Assembly: GCF_001905825.1 (NCBI RefSeq)
Contig: NZ_LIVV01000012.1
Coordinates: 134,668-198,667, forward strand
From: Streptomyces sp. CB02009
GTDB taxonomy: Bacteria; Actinomycetota; Actinomycetes; Streptomycetales; Streptomycetaceae
Reading direction: 5' to 3'
DNA: 64,000 bases
Under the pieces are notes generated by a model. It did not search any database, was not told where the DNA came from, and saw nothing but the letters and a program-made list of their open reading frames with translations. The translations under genes were made by a program, and so were the position numbers. Positions 34,277-43,321 of the stretch are shown one piece after another. The stretch's first letter is position 1; each line of letters starts with the position of its first letter.

Positions 34277-34623
34277 ACAACCCGAGTGCCGAGCGAGTGC
34301 GGTCTGGACGAGTACGAGGTCCGCCGCTACATCGGCTGGTATCGGCACATCACCCTGGCCATGCTCGCCCACGCTTTCCTCGCCGGGCTTGCCGCCGAAT
34401 GCAGCAAAGGCTGTGAAACGACGCCACCAGCATTGTTGCCCTCACCGTGGCAGAGATCCGCCGGCTCCTGGAACATCTCCTGCCCCCAACCAGAACCCGG
34501 CGCGATCCTCGACATCACGCAATGAACTGGTCCCACTGGCGACGACATCGGCAAGCAGTTGCTCGGCGCTGTCACTACCAAAGAAGAACCAGCTCAAGAA
34601 ACGATCCGCTGCTGGAGTACTAG
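34277..34623 (+). pseudogene. IS701-type transposase, C-terminal fragment with frameshift
   Basis: The frame at 34283-34410 gives CGLDEYEVRRYIGWYRHITL followed by AMLAHAFLAGLAAE, a very typical end of actinobacterial IS701/IS4-like transposases. After a frame change near 34420 the next frame reads VALTVAEIRRLLEHLLPPTR and then NWSHWRRHRQAVARRCHYQR, up to TAG at 34621-34623. The N-terminal three quarters with most catalytic residues are missing. It marks an old insertion at the end of the TfoX-like gene. Confidence 0.75.
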
Positions 34624-35143
34624 CCACGGCTGAACGCGAACGTCTTCGAAGGGCAGCTCTGCGGGGCCGTGCGGTTGCTGCTAGAGGACGCGGTGTACAA
34701 GGCCTTTGACAGGCTGGTTGACCTCGTTGTCGTCGTGTGGGGCCTCGATCGGGCCGATCCGTCTCAGCCAGCCGATCGCGGCGAGCGCTGCGACTCCGGC
34801 CAGTAGCAGGCTAAGTTCGTCGATGTCGGGGTATTCGCCGGTCGCCGGCTTAGCGTTCTCCACACGCCACTCAACCCCCGGCGACCGCGCTAAGGCACGC
34901 GACGATGGTCGACACCGTCGCGGCGAGCGCCGCCGACTTCGGAGGTCCGGTTGCGGCACCAGACAGGCGTCCGCATCCCAAGGGCGGTCTTCACGGGCGG
35001 ATCGTCGTTCATGTCGGCGAGTTCTCCCTGGTCAGAAACCACATGCATGTTGACTGCGGAGCCGTCGGTCTCACCAACAGCCACACGGCCAACCTCACGG
35101 TCCTCCTGCTTCCCTCGAACGGGTTGTACTCGTGTCCCCGCGC
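34624..35143. other. Disturbed gap between transposon relics
   Basis: 520 bases. On the minus strand 34681-34959 a frame ends with VENAKPATGEYPDIDELSLL followed by LAGVAALAAIGWLRRIG. It could be the C-terminus of a small membrane protein, but no start or family is clear. A plus-strand frame from 34905 reaches into the IS element. I support no gene here. Confidence 0.35.
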
Positions 35144-36331
35144 TAAGGGTTGTCCCGCAAAGATCTCGGGGGCGGAACTTGTGGCTGACGAGCGGGCGTA
35201 CGGGCTTTCGGCATGGCCGCAGACGAACCTCGGCAAGGCTACGGAGCTGTTGCGTCAGGCTGTTGCCGAGATCAGCGTTTCCGATCAGGGAGCTCTTCGA
35301 GTCCTGTTCGCGGGCGGTTTGGCTTGCTGGTGCCGATCAATGACGAGCGGTCAGCATGGTCAGTGACGGTCCTCGACCATGGAGTTCTCACCGCCAAGCC
35401 CGGCGGCGGGGTGGCAGTAAGCGATCCCGGCTCCGAGACGTAGTCCGGCCTCGTTTGATGACCCGGGCTTCGAGCGAGGACCGGCCCTGATCGATGATCA
35501 TGATGTGGCGAGTGTGATCACGGCATCGGAGCCGTCTTGGATAGCCCCATTCGCAGGGCTGAGCCCGCGCTGCTTCAGCGAACTGCTGACGGCGTTGCGG
35601 CGCGATGGAGCAGATGTGATCCACCGCGGTCGGCCGTGGAGTCTGCCGCTGGAGGATCGGGTGCTGCTGGTCACGGCCTATTGGCGTACCAACCTGACGT
35701 TGCGGCAGCTCGCTCCGCTGTTCGGCGTCTCGAAGTCCACAGCTGGCCGAGTCATCAACCACCTCGGGCCCCTGCTCGCGCTCCGGCCCCGCAAGCGGTT
35801 CGCGAAGGACGCCGTGCTCATCGTGGACGGCACTCTGGTCCCCACCCGCGACCACGTCATCGGCGAGCGTTCGAAGAACGACCGGTACTCCACCAACCAC
35901 CAGGTCGTCATCGACGCCGACACCCGGTTCGTGGTCGCCGTCGGCCGGCCCCTGCCAGGCAACCGCAATGACTGCAAGGCATGGGAGCTGTCCGGTGCGA
36001 AGGCCGCCGTTGGCAGGGCAACCGTGATCGCTGACGGCGGTTACCGCGGCACCGGCCTGATCATCCCGCACCGCCGGGAACACGGTCAGGCCGAACTACC
36101 AGCCTGGAAAGAGGAGCACAACGCTTCCCACCGCAAGGTCCGGGCTCGCGTCGAGCATGCCTTCGCCCGCATGAAGGCGTGGAAGATCCTCCGCGACTGC
36201 CGCCTCAAGGGCGAGGGCGTTCACCACGCCATGCGCGGCATCGCCCGCCTCCACAACCTCGCCCTCGTCGGGTAAGACACAGCGCCGCTGGTTGATTGGC
36301 ACGCCGCAGATCATTTACGGGACAGCCCTTA
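35144..36331 (+). mobile_element. IS5-family insertion sequence
   Basis: The left end TAAGGGTTGTCCCGCAAA (35144-35161) and right end TTTACGGGACAGCCCTTA (36314-36331) are inverted repeats matching at 16 of 18 positions. The outermost TA at both sides may be the target duplication (element proper AGGG...CCCT). The transposase fills the right two thirds. The left 340 bases between the end and the transposase start are longer than expected for this kind of element (usually well under 100 bases), so the left end may belong to a second copy or carry inserted DNA. Confidence 0.75.
35505..36275 (+). CDS. IS5-family DDE transposase
   Basis: 256 residues from a GTG at 35505. An N-terminal helix-turn-helix part (LTLRQLAPLFGVSKSTAGRV) is followed by the DDE domain. 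The first Asp is in AVLIVDGTLVPTRDH, the second in ATVIADGGYRGTG, and the Glu is in KVRARVEHAFARMKAWKILR. The HHAMRGIARLHNLALV ending is typical. Full length, no frameshift, so it may be active. It is the only intact transposase gene in the window. Confidence 0.9.
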   Translation: MASVITASEPSWIAPFAGLSPRCFSELLTALRRDGADVIHRGRPWSLPLEDRVLLVTAYWRTNLTLRQLAPLFGVSKSTAGRVINHLGPLLALRPRKRFAKDAVLIVDGTLVPTRDHVIGERSKNDRYSTNHQVVIDADTRFVVAVGRPLPGNRNDCKAWELSGAKAAVGRATVIADGGYRGTGLIIPHRREHGQAELPAWKEEHNASHRKVRARVEHAFARMKAWKILRDCRLKGEGVHHAMRGIARLHNLALVG

Positions 36332-36724
36332 GGCACTGGGTGGTTGGTGCCTTTCGGCGTTCTGGTGGGTGGATGGCCGCCTTGCAGCGCGCATTCGCTC
36401 AACTCCTGGCCACCGCAACCCACTCCGCAACGCAGCGTCTCCGAGCTCCAGAACGAGGGCGACCAGGCCCAACGCCTCGCACTGTGCTTCATCGGCGTCG
36501 TCCGCCTGCACAAGAAGAGCCATCCGCACGCACCCGGTGGTCCGATCAGGGCTGTACGCCTCACCACCCCGGTTTCCGCGTTCGACGGTTAGGTACCCGA
36601 CGCCGCCCCGCCCTGAGCGCGCCTTCATCAGCTCCGCACTCAAGGAGACCGACTGCTCTTTGCTCCAGTCGCGTGCTACAGCGTGCGCAGTGGTAACGAA
36701 TCTGCTGGTCAGAGCCCGATTCAA
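36332..36724 (-). pseudogene. Hypothetical gene truncated by the IS element
   Basis: A minus-strand frame starts at about 36724 (TTG) and runs into the right inverted repeat of the IS element, where a chance stop ends it. Visible parts are FVTTAHAVARDWSKEQSVSL, GYLTVERGNRGGEAYSPDRT and ADDADEAQCEALGLVALVLE. I do not recognise it. The C-terminal part beyond the insertion was not found on the other side of the element. Confidence 0.4.
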
Positions 36725-36842
36725 ATCCTAGGGGTATGCCTAGGGGGGTATCCCTGGCGCCCCTTCTGTGCGGCATTGGAATCGTTGTCCGTGTAAGGGC
36801 TCAGCATGAGTGAGTGGTCTCTGAAGGACAGGAGGGATCCTG

Positions 36843-37352
36843 GTGTTTACCGCCCCGAAGATCATGGTCACATTCGGTGAATCGCACGGCCGGCGTCCAG
36901 CTACGGCGCGTGGCGCCTCCGTCCGACCGGTAAAAATCCCTGCGCCGAGGCCGCCAAGCGACGACAAGGCATGGCCGCTCGAGCACGTACCCCAGTCTGT
37001 CCGCACGGCTCGAAGGATCGCCACGCAGGCTTTGACGGCATGGGAGGTACCGGAAGAGGCACAACAGATCGCGCTCCTGGTGGTTTCCGAGTTGGTGACC
37101 AACGCGGTCGAGCATGCTCAGGCACCCATGGCCTTGCACCTACACCGCCGACGTGCAGAAAGAGAGCTGTGGATCGGCGTTACGGATGGCGGACCGGCCG
37201 AAGTGGAAGGCGCCTGGACCACGTCCTGCACCCCTGATGAACACGGCCGCGGCCTAGCCCTGGTCGATTCGCTGACGGAAGATCACGGCACATACAGCCA
37301 TGTGATGCCCCCTGCCACCACGCACTGGGCCCGCCTGCCCGCTGCGGTCTGA
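36843..37352 (+). CDS. RsbW-like ATP-binding protein (anti-sigma kinase fold)
   Basis: 169 residues from the GTG at 36843, with AGGAGGG upstream. It has a single HATPase_c_2 domain. The N-box is LVVSELVTNAVEHAQ, the G1 box VTDGGPAE, the G2 box EHGRGLALVDSL. The N-terminal 45 residues are basic and disordered. Streptomyces encodes dozens of these small RsbW/SpoIIAB-like ATPases. They bind anti-anti-sigma factors or act as serine kinases, but most partners are unknown. No antagonist or sigma factor gene is adjacent. A SpoIIE-type phosphatase relic lies 2 kb away. Confidence 0.8.
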   Translation: MFTAPKIMVTFGESHGRRPATARGASVRPVKIPAPRPPSDDKAWPLEHVPQSVRTARRIATQALTAWEVPEEAQQIALLVVSELVTNAVEHAQAPMALHLHRRRAERELWIGVTDGGPAEVEGAWTTSCTPDEHGRGLALVDSLTEDHGTYSHVMPPATTHWARLPAAV

Positions 37353-37799
37353 ACAAGAACCCGGCTCTCGTGCGTGGTCGTGAGAGGCGGGATCCCCAGG
37401 GCTTCGGGGATTTCGCCCCAGACCTCGTCGGCCCGGATGGCGCCACTGGAACGCCGCCAACGGATCAGAAGCGTTCGGAGTTGAGCACCAGACTCGCCCA
37501 GAACGATGCCCAAAGGTCTCTCAACAGTCCGCTGCTGTAAACAACGAAAAGAACCGCGCCAATAGGTCAGACACTGTCTGGTGTCCGACCCGGAATCGAT
37601 CGGGCCAGGACACCAGACGAAGATCCACAGCCACACATGGGCAGTTCCGATTTTCGAATCCGCGATGATCGTGGAGTCTCCGGAGCCGTACGGCGATCGT
37701 CGAGTGGGAGCCGTCAATCATCCCTGTCGCAGCGGCAGTCGGCGAACACCCTGCCAGTGGATTCTTTGAGACCTCAAGAATTGGAAAGGCATTCAATCC
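37353..37799. other. Leader region upstream of the Rpf-like gene
   Basis: 447 bases without a supported gene. It holds the long hairpin at 37576-37618. Rpf genes of actinobacteria often have a cyclic-di-AMP (ydaO-type) riboswitch upstream; I looked for its conserved segments and did not find a convincing match. Confidence 0.45.
37576..37618 (+). promoter_or_regulatory. Long hairpin in the Rpf leader region
   Basis: An 11-base perfect outer stem (GTCTGGTGTCC at 37576-37586, complement at 37608-37618) encloses a second pairing CCCG/CGGG. It lies 180-225 bases before the Rpf-like start. It could be a terminator, an attenuator or part of a structured leader. Confidence 0.55.
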
Positions 37800-38879
37800 G
37801 TGCGCTTTACATCTCACCAGATATCCATCGCGGTGATCGCCGCTGCTTCGGCCTCGATCTTCACCGCTACCACCGTGGCTGCTGCGCCCCTTGAGACGTG
37901 GGACGCCGTTGCTGCCTGCGAAAGCAGCGGCGATTGGAGTGCCGTCAGCCCTAGCGGATACCGTGGTGGGCTGCAGTTCTCGCAGAGCACATGGCAGGAG
38001 TTCGGCGGGACCCAGTACGCCCCGACCGCAGACAAGGCCACGAAAGAGCAGCAGATCATCATTGCCGAAAAGGTCCTTCAAGACCAGGGACCCGGTGCCT
38101 GGCCAGTCTGCTCAGTCAAGGCTGGACTGGCCGGTAGCATCGCCACTGCGCCCTCTGAAGAGGAGGTACCGAGGGCCTCCTCGACGCAGACAGCAGCCCC
38201 TGCAATCGTCCAAAGGGCTCAAGTCCCTTTCGCCACCTACAAGGTGCAGCCGGGAGATACATGGAACTCCATTGCGATGCAGCTTCACATTGACGGTGGG
38301 GCCCAGCAGTTGAAGGACTCGAATCGCGCCCTTCTGGGTGACGGGGTGGACGCACCACCTGTAGGTGTCCGGCTGTCAGTTGGAGCCGTAGACATTGACA
38401 CCGCCCCTCACGCGGCCAACGAAAAGCCCGTCACACCTCAAGTGGAAGTGGAAGTTGCACCGTCCGAAGAGGCGAAAGCCACAGCACCACTGGACCAGAC
38501 GCAGGTGACTACGTCCTACCGTGCCCCCGGTTCGATGTGGTCCAGCGGATACCACACCGGAGTTGACTTCGCTGCGCCCAATGGAACTCCCGTAAAGGCC
38601 ATCAGCTCCGGAGAAGTGATCCGGGCCGGCTCCGGAGGATCCTATGGGAACGAAGTCATCGTTCGGCATGCCGACGGCCACTACAGTCAGTACGCACACC
38701 TTTCACAGATCGCCGTCCAGGAGGGACAAGAAGTCTCCGGAGGATTCCAGATTGGGCTGTCCGGTAGCACTGGAAACAGCAGCGGTCCACACCTGCACTT
38801 CGAGGTCCGGACAACTCCTGACTATGGGTCGGACATTGATCCGACTGCCTACCTCGGCAGTCTCGGAGTGACGATCTGA
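37800..38879 (+). CDS. Secreted cell-wall enzyme: Rpf-like transglycosylase, LysM and M23 peptidase
   Basis: 359 residues from the GTG at 37800. Sec signal peptide at 1-29. The resuscitation-promoting-factor domain is at about 30-105 (WDAVAACESSGDW with catalytic Glu41, and GYRGGLQFSQSTW). One LysM repeat is at about 145-195 (YKVQPGDTWNSIA). The C-terminal M23 peptidase is at about 240-355 with metal ligands His252 and Asp256 (YHTGVDFAAPNGTP) and His330/His332 (GPHLHFEVR). The protein should cut glycan strands and peptide cross-links of peptidoglycan, as in spore germination or growth. Combining both activities in one chain is notable. A hairpin follows the stop. Confidence 0.92.
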   Translation: MRFTSHQISIAVIAAASASIFTATTVAAAPLETWDAVAACESSGDWSAVSPSGYRGGLQFSQSTWQEFGGTQYAPTADKATKEQQIIIAEKVLQDQGPGAWPVCSVKAGLAGSIATAPSEEEVPRASSTQTAAPAIVQRAQVPFATYKVQPGDTWNSIAMQLHIDGGAQQLKDSNRALLGDGVDAPPVGVRLSVGAVDIDTAPHAANEKPVTPQVEVEVAPSEEAKATAPLDQTQVTTSYRAPGSMWSSGYHTGVDFAAPNGTPVKAISSGEVIRAGSGGSYGNEVIVRHADGHYSQYAHLSQIAVQEGQEVSGGFQIGLSGSTGNSSGPHLHFEVRTTPDYGSDIDPTAYLGSLGVTI

Positions 38880-38900
38880 TGCCCCGTTGACGGTGGGTGC

Positions 38901-38917
38901 CGTCAGCTGAGCTGACG
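38901..38917 (+). terminator. Hairpin after the Rpf-like gene
   Basis: A perfect 8-base stem (CGTCAGCT / AGCTGACG) around one G, 22 bases after the stop codon. The stem is short with almost no loop, so terminator function is uncertain. Confidence 0.5.
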
Positions 38918-39109
38918 ATGGTGAACAGCCGCTGATGAAAGCGCTGTACGACTGCACGAGCCGCACTTGTGCCGTCACGGACCGGGACCCGACGCTGCGT
39001 GGTGCCCTGGCCGCCCACCTGAAGAGCCACCTGCTGGGTGACCCCGAACGGCGGCCGTGGCGTATTGCCAGACCCGCAGGGTACGGACCGCCAGGCCTGG
39101 CTTGTTGAG

Positions 39110-39790
39110 CAGAATGCTGGGATCGGCCAACGTGGATCGGGAGCACGACGTCACCGCACTCCGCACCCTGTCTCAACTGGCCATCGGTGCGACTGGCACA
39201 CCAGAGCCTTCGCGGGGGCGGGGTGGCACCGCCCGCCGCACGACCCGGGCCCCGCGCCGAGGACGCAGCCCGAGGTTGCCCGGTGATGACGGCCTTACCG
39301 AACTCGCGGGGCGTCTCGACAGGCACCTCGCCCGCGCCACCCTCTCCCTGCAGGGCAGCGAACTCTTCGCCACCGCACTCCTGCTGGAACACCGCGAAGG
39401 AAGCGATCACCTCGACGCACTGCACTGCGGGCATCTGCCACCCCTGGCCGTTGGCCCCGGCCACGAGGCCCGCGAGTTGCAGCTGCCCGCGCTCCTCCCC
39501 TTGGGGTTCAGCAGCCTTGACCGGACACCGTCCCCACCCCCGTACGCCTGAACCTCGCCGACGACACCGTCCTGCTCCTGCGCACCGACGGCCTCAGCGA
39601 AGCCCGTAACGCGGCCGGCGCCTTCTACCCCGTCATCGCGCGCCTGCGCACGGCTCCGACCAGCCGGCCACGCGACCTGATCACCCACCTGATGACCGGC
39701 CTCGCGCAGTGGACTCACGACTCCGCCGACGACATCGCCCTCATCGCCCTGACCACAAGCCCTCGGTCACCGAACGCAGATGAACCCCCT
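39110..39790 (+). pseudogene. SpoIIE/PP2C-type phosphatase relic
   Basis: C-terminal pieces of a PP2C SpoIIE-family phosphatase in two frames. The first frame reads TELAGRLDRHLARATLSLQG, then HCGHLPPLAVGPGHEARELQ and LPLGF. After a frame change near 39540 the second reads LADDTVLLLRTDGLSEARNA followed by AGAFYPVIARL, and SADDIALIALT. These are the DD-containing metal motifs of the family. N-terminal sensor and PAS/GAF regions are missing. Intact members dephosphorylate anti-anti-sigma factors. The second frame runs on to 40120 without homology. Confidence 0.75.
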
Positions 39791-40088
39791 CAACCTGAGC
39801 ACGCCGAACCACAGCCGGACCGAGCACAACCCGAGACGCGGCTCCTCACCGCTGCTCCCCACTTCCGCAGAACTGTTCCTGAGGCCCGCCACCCGGCCCA
39901 GGTGGACATCGTTGCTGCGACTCACATGGAAAGGACGCTCGGCGCCTCGGCGGTCGATTTCGTCGACTCAGGGCAGGTCGATGCAGCCGCAGCCGGGATT
40001 CGTGCGGCTGTCGGTCACGGAGCGCCGTGGTCAGTGCTTCGGCAGCATGGCTGCTTGAGGTTGCGTGTTGCCCCGGCCGGGCCGATCC
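39791..40088. other. Gap between phosphatase relic and exporter gene
   Basis: About 300 bases with no supported gene. The plus-strand frame is the run-on of the phosphatase relic. No strong hairpin was seen. Confidence 0.35.
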
Positions 40089-40913
40089 TTAGGCCGCGCA
40101 GATCCCCATGGCGGACATGACGAGCAGGACGATCACGAGCAGGGCGACGTAGGCGACGGAGTGGACCCGGTCTGGGACGTGGGCCGCGGCGCGGCGGACC
40201 AGGGCGATGGTGGGCAGCGAGCCGCCGAGGAGCGCGGCGCAGGCGAGCAGGTCGATGGAGCCGAGTTGTCCGGCTCGTGCGTGCAGGGTGGGCGCGGCCA
40301 GGGCGTACACGGTGGTGCCGACCGCCGCGACGGGCACGCTGAGCGGGTTGGCCATCGCCGTCGCCTCGGTCATAGGCAGGCCTCGGCGGCGTAGCAGTGG
40401 CACGGTCATCACGCTGCCGCCCACGCCCAGGCACGCGGCGACCGAGCCGATCCCGATCCCGATCCCGCCCAGCGTTCTGGCCGGGCGGCTCAGCGGACGC
40501 GGCGTTCGGGCCTGCGTGACGGACAGGAAGCCCCTGCGGAGGACGCTGTCGGCGATTGTCACCAGCAGGTACGCGGCGAACAGTATCTGCAGCGTGGCAT
40601 CGTCGATCTGGGTAGCCGCGAACGACCCGGCTACCGCGCCGACCAGTACGAATGCGGCCATGGGCCAGATGCACTCGCGGCGCAGCCGGCCCTGGCGCCA
40701 CTGCGCCAGGGTGGCGAGGGCTGAGTTGACGACCATGACCGCCGTCGACGTCGCCACCGCCACGTGCATCGCGTCGGCACCGGGGTGCGCTGTGACGTTC
40801 CAGAAGCCGTAGACGACAGGGACAGTGATGAAGCCACCACCGAATCCGAAGAGCACCGTGGTGACCCCGGTCAAGCAGCCGAACAGAAGAAGCGTGAGGT
40901 AGGAGGTCTGCAC
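40089..40913 (-). CDS. TauE/SafE-family sulfite or organosulfonate exporter
   Basis: 274 residues from a GTG at 40913 (weak site; the frame is open far upstream). About eight membrane helices form two repeats typical of TauE/SafE: FGCLTGVTTVLFGFGGGFIT followed by VPVVYG, and in the second half GSVAACLGVGGSVMTVPLLR. The family moves sulfite, sulfoacetate or similar anions out of the cell. The neighbouring AraC regulator starts only 93 bases away in the opposite direction, so the pair is probably a regulator and its target. Confidence 0.85.
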   Translation of the reverse strand: MQTSYLTLLLFGCLTGVTTVLFGFGGGFITVPVVYGFWNVTAHPGADAMHVAVATSTAVMVVNSALATLAQWRQGRLRRECIWPMAAFVLVGAVAGSFAATQIDDATLQILFAAYLLVTIADSVLRRGFLSVTQARTPRPLSRPARTLGGIGIGIGSVAACLGVGGSVMTVPLLRRRGLPMTEATAMANPLSVPVAAVGTTVYALAAPTLHARAGQLGSIDLLACAALLGGSLPTIALVRRAAAHVPDRVHSVAYVALLVIVLLVMSAMGICAA

Positions 40914-41006
40914 GTCCGCGACGCTACGGACCTCACTGCATGGCGGGCAATCGAATGAATGCCAAGAACCTTTGCAGATCAGACAACCGAGCCCTAGCCT
41001 GGCAGT

Positions 41007-41774
41007 GTGCGCAACGTCCGCATCGACGAGATCGACGACTTCGACCGTGCCGTCCTGGCCATCGGCACCGACTACCCGCCTGGCCATCTGCTGCCGTACC
41101 ACGAGCACCGCCGGGCCCAGGTGCTGTACGCCGCTACCGGCGTCATGGAGTTGGCAACGGCGGAGGGCACCTGGACGGTGCCCCCTGATCGCGGGGTGCT
41201 GATCCCTGCCGGGACCCGGCACCAGGTTTCCATGCCCGGGGTCAGCACGCGCAGCCTCTACATCGAACCCGCTGCCGTGCCTTGGTTTCCCACCCGCTGC
41301 GAGGTTGTCGAGGTCTCCGCGCTGTTGCGCGAACTGCTCCTGGCAGTGGTCGACATGAAGCCGCGCTATCCGGAGCACGGTCGCGACGCGGCCTTGGTTG
41401 GCCTGCTCCTGCACGAACTGTCCGACCTGGCACCGCTGCCCCTGGACATTCCCTTGCCTGCCGACCCGGCACTTTGGCGACTGTGCGACGCGTTCCTGCG
41501 CCATCCCGACGTCCACGATCCGCCCGCCCGCTGGGCCACCGCCCTCGGGGTCAGCGAACGCACCCTGGGCCGGCGGTTCCGCAGCTCTACCGGGCTGAAC
41601 TTCGCCCAGTGGCGGCAACGGGCCTGCATCGTGCACTCCATGCGGCACCTGGCCGCCGGCGCGCCGGTCACCCGCATTGCGGCCGGCCTCGGATACGACA
41701 GCCCGGCGGCGTTCACCACTGCATTCCGCACTCTGCTGGGCCGCCCGCCGAGCGCCTACCGGGCTGACCGATAG
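41007..41774 (+). CDS. AraC-family transcriptional regulator
   Basis: 255 residues from a GTG at 41007. The N-terminal cupin domain is at about 20-110 (YPPGHLLPYHEHRRAQVLYA, then VPPDRGVLIPAGTRHQVSMP). The C-terminal AraC DNA-binding domain is at about 155-255 with two helix-turn-helix motifs (WATALGVSERTLGRRFRSST and VTRIAAGLGYDSPAAFTTAF) and the closing LGRPPSAYR. It is divergent from the TauE/SafE gene, whose expression it probably controls in response to a small molecule bound by the cupin domain. Confidence 0.9.
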   Translation: MRNVRIDEIDDFDRAVLAIGTDYPPGHLLPYHEHRRAQVLYAATGVMELATAEGTWTVPPDRGVLIPAGTRHQVSMPGVSTRSLYIEPAAVPWFPTRCEVVEVSALLRELLLAVVDMKPRYPEHGRDAALVGLLLHELSDLAPLPLDIPLPADPALWRLCDAFLRHPDVHDPPARWATALGVSERTLGRRFRSSTGLNFAQWRQRACIVHSMRHLAAGAPVTRIAAGLGYDSPAAFTTAFRTLLGRPPSAYRADR

Positions 41775-42170
41775 ACAGGGTGCTCGATCTCCGAGACTCG
41801 CTGGACGACGTTGCTGACCCGGCAGAAGCGGTCGAGTTCGCTGTCGAAGCGGAGGAGAGAGGCAGCTATGCGGGGACAGTCCCAGGCTCCAACAAGGGCT
41901 TGCGTCGATCGCGTCCGCCACCCGGCTCCGAGGCCTATCAGTCGGCCGTCTGCGGGCCGCGCGCGCTGCACGCGCCAAACGCGCCGCGCCGGGGGAGCGG
42001 ACCGTCGAAGACCACGGTGATTGGTTCGGGCACACAGGCCCGCCGTACGAGCCCGCGAGGCGTGGTCGCTCTTGGAGGCCCGGTGGCTCGACGGCTCTTC
42101 CGCGCTGGTGAATTCATACCGGCTCCGCTCACGACATGACGCATGCCCGACGGCTCACCTGGCGCGGTCT
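41775..42170. other. Gap with possible gene remnants
   Basis: About 400 bases. A plus-strand piece at about 42050-42135 (REAWSLLEARWLDGSSALVN) has coding-like composition and may be the end of a lost gene. No start or complete frame can be supported. Confidence 0.35.
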
Positions 42171-42311
42171 TCACGCGCCCATGTGTTCGCTCTGAGTTCT
42201 TGTGCCGGCTTGGGGTTCTGCCTGCTGGGGAAAGAGGACGTTCTCCAAGGCCTCCAGCCCGAACAGCATGAGCACGAGCAGTGCCGGCAGGAGCAGAGCA
42301 ATCACGACCAT
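42171..42311 (-). CDS. Small single-helix membrane protein (46 residues)
   Basis: ATG at 42311 four bases after GGGAGG; TGA at 42171-42173. The protein is MVVIALLLPALLVLMLFGLE in its first 20 residues, then a short amphipathic stretch with ALENVLFPQQ and a polar tail. One membrane helix, outside in or inside out unknown. Proteins of this size and pattern are frequent in Streptomyces and have no assigned role; a KdpF-like subunit is conceivable, but no kdp genes are present. Confidence 0.65.
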   Translation of the reverse strand: MVVIALLLPALLVLMLFGLEALENVLFPQQAEPQAGTRTQSEHMGA

Positions 42312-42798
42312 GACGCCTCCCGGTGGATCAGAGATCGGGGGGAACGTGGTGGTAGGGGCTTCAGCCTACGATGGTCCGAACGGGGCAACGGCGCACGCGT
42401 AAGACACCGCGTGTAGGCCGTTCGAGTGCACTCGGCTGGTCGGAGGGCGACAGGTGCACCACGACGGCTTCGCCATCGGTGTCGCGCACTGCGCGCCCGA
42501 CATCAGAGTCTTCCTCAGGCCGCCGGGGTGAACCAAGCAGAGGACGTGGACCTTCGCCGACCCCGACGTCGTGGAGTGGCCAGCGGCCGGCCCCGAAGAT
42601 GGGGAGTCCTCCCGCTGGGTTCCTGCGGGGCTCGTGCCGAAAGGCCGCTGAAGTACGGCAGGCGCATAGGCGCAGGTTGCCGTCGCCCGTGCTGATAGGT
42701 CGTGCACAGGTGAAGGCTGCAGACGCATGCCAGGAGCGGCGCCGTTGGGGCCGCCAACCTCCGTCGTACCCGCCCACGAGGTCACGGTGCATTCGCGT
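42312..42798. other. Gap with no recognised gene
   Basis: About 490 bases. Frames are open on both strands over most of it but all are Arg/Ser/Pro-rich with no start signals, so I call none. Confidence 0.35.
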
Positions 42799-43143
42799 TC
42801 AGGGCGCGTCGCACCGCTTCTCGGGGACCCCCTCGTGTGGCTGAGTGCCGTGCGAGGGCGGCAGCAGGAGCGTCACACTCACATACGGTCCGTCTGAGGA
42901 GTGCTGCACGCAGAAGTCGATGAGGCCTGCTCTAGATAGCCGATGCAGTGACGCTTCCATGACGGTCGACGGGACTTTCAGGGCCTGGGCGGCCGACGTC
43001 AGCGGAAAGGTCACCGCCGAAGCGGGGAACACCCCACGAGGATCGGTCGCAAGATCCACCAGAAATCCCGCAACGACCCCGCCCAGCGGCACACCCCGCG
43101 CACACAGAACCCAGCGCAGAGCCCAGTCATGAGAAGAGGACAT
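42799..43143 (-). CDS. Hypothetical protein with a winged-helix-like segment
   Basis: 114 residues from the ATG at 43143. The segment FPLTSAAQALKVPSTVMEAS followed by LHRLSRAGLIDFC has the spacing of a winged helix-turn-helix (recognition helix STVMEASLHRLSRAGLI). The rest is not assignable. It may be a small DNA-binding protein of a lost conjugative or mobile element. No ribosome-binding site better than GAAGAGG is seen. Confidence in coding is moderate because composition is balanced and the frame fills the space exactly. Confidence 0.5.
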   Translation of the reverse strand: MSSSHDWALRWVLCARGVPLGGVVAGFLVDLATDPRGVFPASAVTFPLTSAAQALKVPSTVMEASLHRLSRAGLIDFCVQHSSDGPYVSVTLLLPPSHGTQPHEGVPEKRCDAP

Positions 43144-43177
43144 TTACATCATATTGACTCAAGTGTGCCGTGTAGTC

Positions 43178-43321
43178 GCTGGATCCATTGAGACTCTGAG
43201 CATCGACAAGATCGCCGTCGTCACTGGAACCGAACCGGCAACCGTCGTGGCACTCCTGGCCTCCCGACACCGGCAACACGCCGAGAAGCGCTCCCAGCCG
43301 CCCACCGAGATCACGCCCTGA
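43178..43321 (+). pseudogene. C-terminal fragment of an unknown gene
   Basis: A plus-strand piece reads VAGSIETLSIDKIAVVTGTE followed by PATVVALLASRHRQHAEK and stops at 43319-43321. It has strongly coding-like composition and a helix-turn-helix flavour (KIAVVTGTEPATVVALLAS), but there is no start: the frame is stopped just upstream. It is a relic of a larger gene. Confidence 0.4.

Noticed and set aside
36660..36730. Possible tRNA (GATTCAAATCC resembles a T-arm)
   Set aside because: No matching acceptor stem or anticodon arm could be folded around it.
37353..37799. Cyclic-di-AMP (ydaO) riboswitch before the Rpf-like gene
   Set aside because: Expected from other actinobacterial rpf genes, but the conserved core segments were not seen; only a simple long hairpin is present.
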